The notes under the pieces are model-generated. The model was not told where the DNA came from. It saw only the letters and a list, made by a program, of their open reading frames with translations, and ran no database searches. Of a DNA stretch of 64,000 nt, positions 57,287 through 64,000 are shown piece after piece (the first letter of the stretch is position 1; each line of letters opens with the position of its first letter). The position numbers and the translations under genes are program-made. Source of the stretch: Candolleomyces eurysporus (Eukaryota; Basidiomycota; Agaricomycetes; Agaricales; Psathyrellaceae); the NCBI GenBank assembly GCA_027579435.1, contig JANBPK010000865.1, positions 44,971-108,970 on the forward strand. The letters are read 5' to 3'.

Positions 57287-58778
57287 AGTTCCTGGGGCTA
57301 GGTTTGGTACCAGGTTATGGATTTCTTGGATTATTTATTGCATTTTTTCCCGATTTTATATACTGGATTGTGTTTATGATGATTCGCTTCTCACTAATAA
57401 TTAAACATTTCTTCGATGGTCTTATCAGTGGAGCACGGACCCATCTCGATCATCGATCACGAGAGAGCCAAAGAAGAGTAAATCAACGCTCAGCGCATTC
57501 AGTTACTGAAAAGGAGAAGCACCACATAGTACACGTTCCTACCTCCTACTTTCCATTTTATCGTCCTACTCTTCCTACCGACCACCTTTCCCTTTCCTCC
57601 TCCGCAGCGACTTCCTTTTCCCTCCTCCATTTGGCGTCCTACTTACACACCTTCGCCGTCTTGACCTCCATAATCTTCAGCTGCCTTTTTTTTTTTTCGA
57701 AGTCCGGTGTTTTGGAGGTTCCGTTCCGTGGCTTCTCCGGGGCTAGGCTTGGGGAGTTCGGGGAGCATTACGTGACCGTAGATTGAAATTAACTTCATTA
57801 GCTTGGGAAGGAGAAAGGGGGTAGGGGAGGGGGGTGTTGAGCACCACTAGCCATAGGTAGACGTTATCGCATTCTTCGAGTTGCGCTTCAGCGTTGAGCG
57901 TATTGTTGAATTCGTATGCTCAACAAACCCGCGCGACGCATTCGAAGCGCCCGCAAGGACTCCTACCGATCACCCCGGGCTAAAAATACTGGACCCCGCC
58001 GTTCCTGATTGGAACCCGGTGCCGGCACCTACCTTCGAAATTGACGCTGGCAGCGTTTACTGCGTGAGTATTTCCACTTGCTTTGTCGCCGAACCTCTGG
58101 ATGATACTAGCTTTCAGCTCATAGCGTTGTGTTGAAGAAGAAATCACCCTAGAGTCGGGATGTCAGGACTCGAGGCGGTTATTACATAAAGCGCAGCCCG
58201 AGGTCTTTTTCTGGCTCTTCCATTTTCCCCTCCTTTTNGACTCGGCGATGATAATGACAGCGATCTTGACTCATTTCTTTGATAGATCCACATCCTCGTA
58301 GACCTAACGGAGACGAACACGTACCTCAAGTTGCATAGAGTCGTCTTATCCTCTTTCAGTCCCCAAACTCGGGCCCTCGTCGTCGAATTGACAGTGATCC
58401 TCGTCAAGAATACCCTGCAGAACCTCCCAGCCCCGAATCCACGAACACTTCGAACCGCATGGGGAGCTAAGGCGTGTTCTCGTGCCGACTGCGGGGACAA
58501 TTTGCTGTTATGGAGTGCGTCATAGCGGAAGAGGCGGTGAAGGAGTTGAGGAGCATGGTGTGTAGGCGGATGGGAGAATACGAGAGACTACTTTGGAGAA
58601 GACGATGATGATAAATCCCTGAAGGTGCGGCGGGGGATTNAAGTAGAGACGGGGGAGGAAGGGAGACAGATGGGAGGAGGTGCAGCGGTGACGACGCTCT
58701 ACGTTAAGTATCTCTCGCTCCCAACGACCCAGGAAAAATTCATTTAGGCCTTCGCTTTACTTCCTTCCTCACTTCCTG
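57287..58778. other. Gene-poor stretch with possible coding debris
   Basis: The 3' flank of NNNxY-family gene 2 (T12 run near 57688) runs to the duplication edge near 57867. Beyond it, plus-strand frames at 57881-58070 (RFSVERIVEFV, PGLKILDPAVPDWNPVP) and 58288-58525 (HILVDLTETNTYLKLHRVVL, ELTVILVKNTLQNLPAP) look protein-like and could be exons of a broken gene I do not recognise. Ns at 58238 and 58640. Confidence 0.4.
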
Positions 58779-59011
58779 GATGCAAACGAAACCAAAGACC
58801 CGAAGGGAGCGAAGACGGTATTGAAGAGCATACAGATTTTTGTGCTCGATGGGCTTGGGTCCAACATGAAGTTTGCAGGGAGAGGGAGGAGATGAAGAGA
58901 GGTGCTTTGAGTGCAGAGAAAGGCACAGGGGTGAAGGCGAGGACGACGAAGATAATCGTGAAGAATCTGCCATTTGAAGTTACGAAGAAGGATTATTCGG
59001 GATTCGTTTAG
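58779..59011 (+). pseudogene. MRD1: Fragment resembling MRD1 (RNA-binding ribosome biogenesis protein)
   Basis: Two frames together read like the end of one RRM and the start of the next in Mrd1/RBM19: AKTVLKSIQIFVLDGLGSNM and KFAGRGR, then, after a frame change near 58888, ALSAEKGTGVKARTTKIIVK and NLPFEVTKKDY before a stop at 59009. Mrd1 works in pre-rRNA processing. The piece covers only about 75 residues of a protein normally several hundred long and contains a frame change, so it is a truncated relic. The full gene must be elsewhere if it exists. Confidence 0.6.
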
Positions 59012-59425
59012 GTTTGTTCACTTCTTTCTTAATCAACCAGAAAATTTTGCACTATCATGATCAGCCACAAATGAAAAAAAAAAAACCCTTCCGGACGTGA
59101 ATTCACCTCGACGCTCACAGCTGTCGAAAGCTTCACGCCCACCCACGCCCACACTCGAGAGACTTCCGAGGTCTGTTAAATGCCGGCAATCGTTCTGGCG
59201 AGGTACCTTCACGGGGCCGGAAACAGACTTGTCACCCACATTGATTCCTTCCAACGCCGTTATTTCGTGCAGACAAAGTCACCTTGCGGGTGTCAACGCT
59301 TCGATGCAAGGAACTTACACTTTATCTGTCACTCAAAATTGACAACTTTTAAACAGCGTCACGAACATTGCTATCGTTGACACAGTACGGCTTTTGGACC
59401 GTTACTTACACCAGTTTTACCACTC

Positions 59426-60120
59426 ATGTCTACGCCAAACAAGACCTCGCCAACTTAATGTGCTGGTGCCCACGACTTCAAGAATCCGAAGGATACTGCC
59501 AACGGAGCCGAGTTCATGATTTAAACAACAACCAGTACTCGGACGGGGCCTAAGACTATTTAAACAGGTGAGTCTCGAACACTTCGACATTGATAGGCCA
59601 CATATCTGGTGGGACTGATCAATTCAACTCGAGTGGCAGCAATTCTCAAGGAGCTATAATCAACAATGCGGACCCTTTCGGCGAGCGCGAGCCAAGCACC
59701 GCCCGTACCACCGATTACACCTCTTAAGGTGTTCCTCAGCCTCAGTCGAGTGGGATCCAAGAGCCGTTAAGGACGCTTTCGCATTTGCTGAAACTAGATC
59801 GAGGACACAAGGAGACCCGCCGTGAACAGTGCTAACGGGGAGTCAGCTGGGTCGCTCCCTATTGAGCAAATGATTTTTCATTTTCTCCAGTCCGTAAATA
59901 GGATAGGTTTGCGTTCTTCTCCTAGGGCTTTCCTTCGTGACTCCTGCTAAGCCCAAGGGCGGTATGCTGAAAGAAGACTCGGCTCTGAGCCTGCCCCTGC
60001 TTCGACAAGTTCTGCTCGTATGACTGAGGCTGCACCAGCTGAACGTCATCATCTTTCTAGTTTCCACCGCCCCACAGTCATGGCCAGTAGTTTAAACTCT
60101 TTGGTTGGTTTTGGACTGTT
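59426..60120 (+). pseudogene. Relic of NNNxY-family gene 1
   Basis: From the ATG at 59426 the sequence follows the gene at 52153 (MSTPNKTSPT, then GAHDFKN, NGAEFMI, the intron near 59572 and FGEREPSTARTT), but has stops in place of Leu, His and His codons (for example the TAA near 59456 and 59520) and several indels. The equivalent of the T8 tract is scrambled here (GTTTGCGTTCTTCTCC). No intact product is possible. Confidence 0.75.
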
Positions 60121-60169
60121 CGTATCGTGTATCATATCGGGAATCAATTTCATGGTTTGACTTGAGGAC

Positions 60170-60670
60170 CTCGAGAAAGATCAGTTGTTCAGGAGCTCGC
60201 ACTAAAACTCCCATAATTCAGTTATCTCCATAGCAAATCGGCAAGGACGGAGAACGGGATAAAGGCAGGGTGTCGAAACCCAATTTCGGACTCGTGGGAA
60301 CTCGCAACACGTGTAACCCTGATCGATGATCCCCTCTCTCCCCCTCCCCGTTCTTCCTTTACTTCTTTTCTTCTACCCTCTTCAGATCCTTCCGACCACC
60401 AAAATATCTGTATTGGGAGTGATTACTCAATGACAGCCAACGACATTTCTCCCTTCTCATCTTTGAAACATAACGCACATCGAACCGATATTTCAATACG
60501 ATTTCGGAGGCAGTTGAAAGGAACATTGGGATTGGGATACGCTGCGGTACCTCAGTATCTGACGTACTTTTCGGTGTATCTTGGACCCGCTTGTGAGTGG
60601 CTTATAGCCACCACGAGGCGACTGTGACACCGGGCTCCCAGCTACAATGCCCTTGACGGTGATCTAGAGC
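60170..60670 (+). pseudogene. Deleted relic of F-box-like gene
   Basis: The leader (GAGAAAGATCAG ... AGGAGCTCGCA, CCCAATTTCGGACTCGTG) matches 52975-53110 upstream of the gene at 53221. It then jumps from the CAGATCCTTCCGAC position (about 60385) directly to the middle of the gene (TATATTGGGAGC / ACGACATTTCTCCCTTC, about 60410). After TGGGATTGGGATACG-TGCGGTACCTCA it breaks off at GTGTATCTTGGACCCGCTTG and resumes with the 3' flank. The F-box and about half of the body are gone. Confidence 0.75.
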
Positions 60671-61298
60671 CTGTAGACCAAAAACCATGTACAACGAGCT
60701 TTCATTGAAGGTCGTTGTGCGTGGTTCGTGTGCCAGTAGTCGGCAAGGAGTGAGCAGCGTATAGACACCTTGAAGTTGCGAGTTATGGCACTGGCATCAC
60801 GCCAGGCAAGATGCTCACCCCGTTCGATGGCCCCGCTCATAGGGATATATGAACCTTCGTTTCTTCATCTTGTATGTGGGGAGGATTCAAGGGTGTCAAT
60901 TAGCGAGTAGGCTGTCCTCAGAGACTGTAGAGCTGTGTTTGAAATCCTTTCACTCTAAAAATGGCTCTCGTTTCTAACCTACAGCTAACGGACTGCTCGT
61001 CGAAATCGAACGCAATGAACCAAGATTCCGAAAGCACGTTTCTCATTCAAATTCCGTTTGATTGCCGTGAACCAAAACCCGAGGCCGTAGCGCTTCTGTA
61101 TAAATTCAGATTCTAGGACCTCATAGATCTTGACCAGTGTTGGCAACGTTGCTACCTAGTTTTTAAGCGCCCATCATCCTTCCATCCTCCCTTCTGAAAG
61201 GTTCGTCCATTCACTAATAGGTGCACATTGCTCCTTACTTACAGCTGTGCGACTAGCTCTGGCACAGCTAGAGCGAGAAACGGACTCTCAAGTGACTC
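60671..61298. other. Promoter region of NNNxY-family gene 3
   Basis: Non-coding sequence related to 54720-55650. TATAAA at 61099 is the likely core promoter element. Confidence 0.45.
61099..61104 (+). promoter_or_regulatory. TATA box of NNNxY-family gene 3
   Basis: TATAAA lies 195 bases before the ATG at 61299, a plausible distance if the leader is long. Role inferred. Confidence 0.4.
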
Positions 61299-62654
61299 AT
61301 GTCAACCACGCCAAACGTTTCCACGACAAACTTCCTCGCAAACGCTCCTGGAGGGCCGAGAGGTGTCGAAACTGATACAGGCACACGGAATATTCAGACA
61401 GGAGGGATATCGGTCTCGAATAACAATACATATCATCCTGGATCGCATCATAGCAACCCAATTTTTTATGGTACGTTCGCCTCATTCCCAACCCGCATGA
61501 TGCTAGTTCTGATAATGCACCTCTGCGTATACAGGGAATGCAGATGGATCTCCAACGATTGTGCACTATAACCAAGGAGCGATGTCGGATCCAGGTGAGT
61601 TGGACTGCTCTACATCCAAGCTAACCCGGGCTCATCATCGTCATTCCCCACGAATACAGCTATAGTACAGATGCATTCTGAACCTGCACACGAACAGCGC
61701 CAGAGGCCTGCCCGACCGCATGAGGCGCACCATGCTTCGTCTCGAAGTAGGTCTTCGTCTCAACTCTTTCTGCTTATGGACATGCAGTTAAATGGATTTT
61801 TCTCCTTCCTTTTTTCCTTCCTTTTGGGATATTTCAACTCGACTCAACTCGACTCTTAAGGTGGAGGAGCTGGAAGTCAGCGGCATTCGTCTCAAGGGCA
61901 GCGCCATCACTATACATCTAATGAGCAGTATGAAGGGTACCCGCCTTCATCGAATGGCTACACCGGATACTCTGCTACGCACGGGTTATCCGCATCAGCA
62001 TCACCTCGTCAAGCTCAGTCTTACTCCCGGTCGGAGTCGACGAACGGGTACTACCAACAAGGGAACTCAAATTCAAATGGGGCACCGCCCCCTTATCTCC
62101 GGTCCCCTCCAGAACAGCATAGGGGAGGGGGGGCTTGGCCGTCGCGTTATGAGCGGGGTGGGGAGGAAGAGACGAGCCCTCCTGCCCCTCACGCACCTAC
62201 ATCTGCTCCTGTCCCGGCTCCTGCACCACTCACAAGTGCGGGACAAACACCCACGCCTTCACCAGAACTCGCACCGGCTCCAGCTTCCATACCGCCGGTA
62301 CCAGCTTCTGTAGCGGAGTCGTCACCGTTGCCGGTGATCATGACAAACGAGCCTCAGAACCAGGAACAGGATGATGCCACTAGTTTTCTTGCTCCCGCGA
62401 ACACTGGTACAGCAAGCAGCAGCGGCCTCTCGCAGGTCACCGAATCATCGACAGGGTCTTCAAAGGGGAAAGAAAAGGAAAAGGGCAAGAAGCGGAGCGG
62501 TAGGATGACCTCGCTCTTTAAGTGGAGGTCCAGGAACTCGGATTTGGACCCTTCTGGTGGAGGAGCCAGCGAGGGTGCTGGTGGGAACGATTCGAAGGAG
62601 TCCGAGTCCAGGCCGAACTCGAAGAGAGGTTCGATCTTGGGCTTTGGGAAGTAG
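61299..62654 (+). CDS. NNNxY-family protein 3 with Pro/Ser/Tyr-rich middle and basic tail
   Basis: Exons 61299-61470, 61535-61594, 61660-61746 and 61861-62654 give 370 residues without a break. The head is MSTTPNVSTTNFLANAPGGP, then RNIQTGGISVSNNNTYHPG and HHSNPIFYG, followed by the fixed 20-residue exon GNADGSPTIVHYNQGAMSDP. The GARDFS-type element of member 2 is replaced by NAPGGPRG. The middle is disordered (RHHYTSNEQYEGYPPSSNGY, SYSRSESTNGYYQQGNSNSN), then Pro/Ala-rich. The tail is again basic and Ser-rich (SSKGKEKEKGKKRSGRMTSL, FKWRSRNSDL, KRGSILGFGK), matching member 2 in layout. High conservation of the head and tail against a free-running middle suggests selection on the two ends. Function unknown. 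Confidence 0.73.
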
Positions 62655-64000
62655 GAGTCTGTAGGTTTGGGATCCTCACGTGCACTAGGTGGTTCACGTT
62701 GTGGTGATTTTCTTTTGGGTAAATACTTATCTGACTTCGCTCAAGCTTCGGGACTCCACGTATTTTACGATTCGTTTTGCACCAATGGAACTCGTTCTAC
62801 GAGCTGATGTGGGCCTATTGGTGGAGGACGAGTGAGATAGAAGCCAAAACAACCACCCGCGGCAGATACCCAAATAATAAATTGAAAAAGATCAACGCAT
62901 TCGATTGTCAAAAAGACCACAAAAAGCAACAGATAATCCTACTAGGCTACTACTTTCCTTACTCTCATCTTCCTGATCTAATGACCTTATTTCCCTTTCT
63001 CCGTCTGACGTCCCAGCTATACACCCTCGCCGTGTTCACCTCCACAATCGTTAGCTGCTCCCGTAGAAATTCGAAGTCCTCGATCGTGTTTTAGGGTTTT
63101 GTTGGGCGGCTTCTAGGTGGGTTTTTAAAGAGGGATTGGGTTGAGGGAGCTTTTATGGGAGCACTACGTTGAAATAATACGCAAAGAATAATCTATGAAG
63201 GAAAGGAGAGAAAATGGGAAAAGGAAAAGGGCGGTGGGAATACACAACCCTAGCCATAGGTAGACGCTTTCAAGTCGTTTTCCACGAATCGCATTTCGAC
63301 GTGTTGAGCTCTTATGTTGTGGTTATCGGTTCAGGGTTTGAAGTCTTCTCCTTCTTCTTCGCCGTCTTCCACGCGGTTCGATCTGCCTTCCTGCGAACTT
63401 GATCACGATCATATGCGGTTAGAGTTCTAGAATTCCCAGAAAACAAAAGTCGGCCGAGAGGGGGNAAGGAGAAGAACTTTACTCACCTTCTCTCCTGCAA
63501 ATACTCAACAACATCCAAAGTCTTCCTAATATCGGGTATCTCCTCTGTTGAATCATCCGTCCATAAGTCAAGTCGGCTTCCATGTACTTGTACTTTCTAA
63601 ATTTCATCCTCATTTTCAGCGCCGATATCAGCGGTGCGAATTATTAGGCTTGCACGATGCACGGCATGCAAGTGGGGGCGCTTGTTTGACCTGTGGTCAA
63701 TGGGCCGCTTCGCACGGCAGTTGAAATTTTGAAATTTGAAAGGGCAAGACTCTGCGATAGTCATCCGATATGTTTACGTCAGGTGCTTGACGAGGGTTTA
63801 CGTAAGTAACCGTCCTTTACCGAACGGCGATGCGCTCCGACACCTCTGCTCCTTCCCTCCAAGCGCTGAAGGGGTGCGAACATACCTCGTGTTCCTGACC
63901 CCCGCCAGGCCTCATCCCTCGTATTGGATGACTATCGAGAGCTGGGAAGGCGATGCACACTGACACCTCTGATTCAAGCGCCAAAAGGGTGCAAACATAC
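62655..64000. other. 3' flank and gene-poor end of window
   Basis: Flank of NNNxY-family gene 3 up to the duplication edge at about 63262, then the prefoldin-like relic, then 0.4 kb without a recognised gene. The repeated GACACCTCTG-TTC-AAGCGC..AAGGGTGC..ACATAC pattern at 63839-63886 and 63961-64000 is a short direct repeat cut by the window end. One N lies at 63465. Confidence 0.45.
63312..63599 (-). pseudogene. PAC10: Fragment resembling prefoldin subunit 3
   Basis: The minus strand reads KYKYMEADLT and, after a frame change, TDDSTEEIPDIRKTLDVVEY and LQERR, then an intron (about 63411-63488) and KADRTAWKTAKKKEKTSNPE ending at TAA 63312. KYxxMExxL...IPDIxKTLxxVExLxERR is the signature of the first coiled coil of prefoldin subunit 3, a co-chaperone for tubulin and actin. 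The rest of the protein is missing and the downstream exon is unrelated, so this is a truncated piece, possibly spliced into a chimeric transcript. Confidence 0.5.

Larger units (their letters stand above)
52050..57867 (+). repeat. Three-gene segmental duplication, complete copy
   Basis: This contains NNNxY-family gene 1, an F-box-like gene and NNNxY-family gene 2. The block recurs in the same order and orientation at about 59390-63262. The right edge is marked by CTAGCCATAGGTAGACG at about 57847 and 63248. Boundaries are approximate. Confidence 0.75.
59390..63262 (+). repeat. Three-gene segmental duplication, shrunken copy
   Basis: Counterpart of 52050-57867: relic of NNNxY-family gene 1, heavily deleted relic of the F-box-like gene, then an intact NNNxY-family gene 3. 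It is about 1.9 kb shorter, with most of the loss in the F-box-like segment. Confidence 0.75.

Overview
This window reads as nuclear DNA of a filamentous basidiomycete (Agaricomycetes, probably Agaricales). Coding regions are cut by many short introns, mostly GT-AG, and several families are typical of or restricted to mushrooms: DUF6593, DUF6533, CYP63-like P450, AA9 polysaccharide monooxygenases, and F-box-like proteins with 'LPED' heads. Scattered N bases and three coding frames broken at 8-base homopolymers (G8, C8, T8) suggest a draft assembly with homopolymer errors. Exon coordinates were worked out by hand from reading frames and splice signals. No RNA genes, CRISPR arrays or intact transposons were seen.

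Left half (about 0.8-31.5 kb), mostly single-copy metabolic or housekeeping genes: a four-helix MARVEL-type membrane protein; a Cys/His-rich putative zinc-binding nuclear protein; a tandem pair of secreted AA9 LPMOs; a full-length ABCC (MRP/Ybt1-like) transporter; a secreted protein of unknown function; a DUF6593 protein; the TPR subunit of TFIIIC (Tfc4/Sfc4-like); a CYP63-like P450; and a second MARVEL-like protein.

Right half (about 32-63 kb), a birth-and-death region where most sequence exists in two copies. (1) A direct duplication of about 4.2 kb (31.97-36.29 and 37.90-42.11 kb) carries a disordered-head/globular-tail gene and a convergent F-box-like gene; both copies of the first are intact, the F-box-like gene is decaying. 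(2) A DUF6533 membrane protein and the proteasome subunit gene RPN9 flank a tandem duplication of about 2 kb (44.5-48.4 kb) of another F-box-like gene; its unit includes the last codons of RPN9, and the second gene has gained a 5 x 30 bp in-frame repeat at its N-terminus. (3) A block of three genes (52.0-57.87 kb) recurs as a shrunken copy (59.4-63.26 kb) in which two genes are relics and the third is intact. Fragments resembling housekeeping genes (MRD1, prefoldin subunit 3) sit next to the block-3 boundaries.

The most novel content is a small protein family in block 3 (genes at 52.15, 55.65 and 61.30 kb, relic at 59.43 kb). Its members share an Asn-rich head with the pattern NNNxYxxGxxHxNPIxxG, split by a phase-1 intron in the last Gly codon, preceded in two of them by a GA(H/R)(N/D)F-type stretch resembling amyloid-like N-terminal motifs of some basidiomycete NLR-type proteins. 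The tails differ: hydrophobic in one, Gln/Tyr-rich to lysine-rich in another. No function can be assigned from sequence alone.
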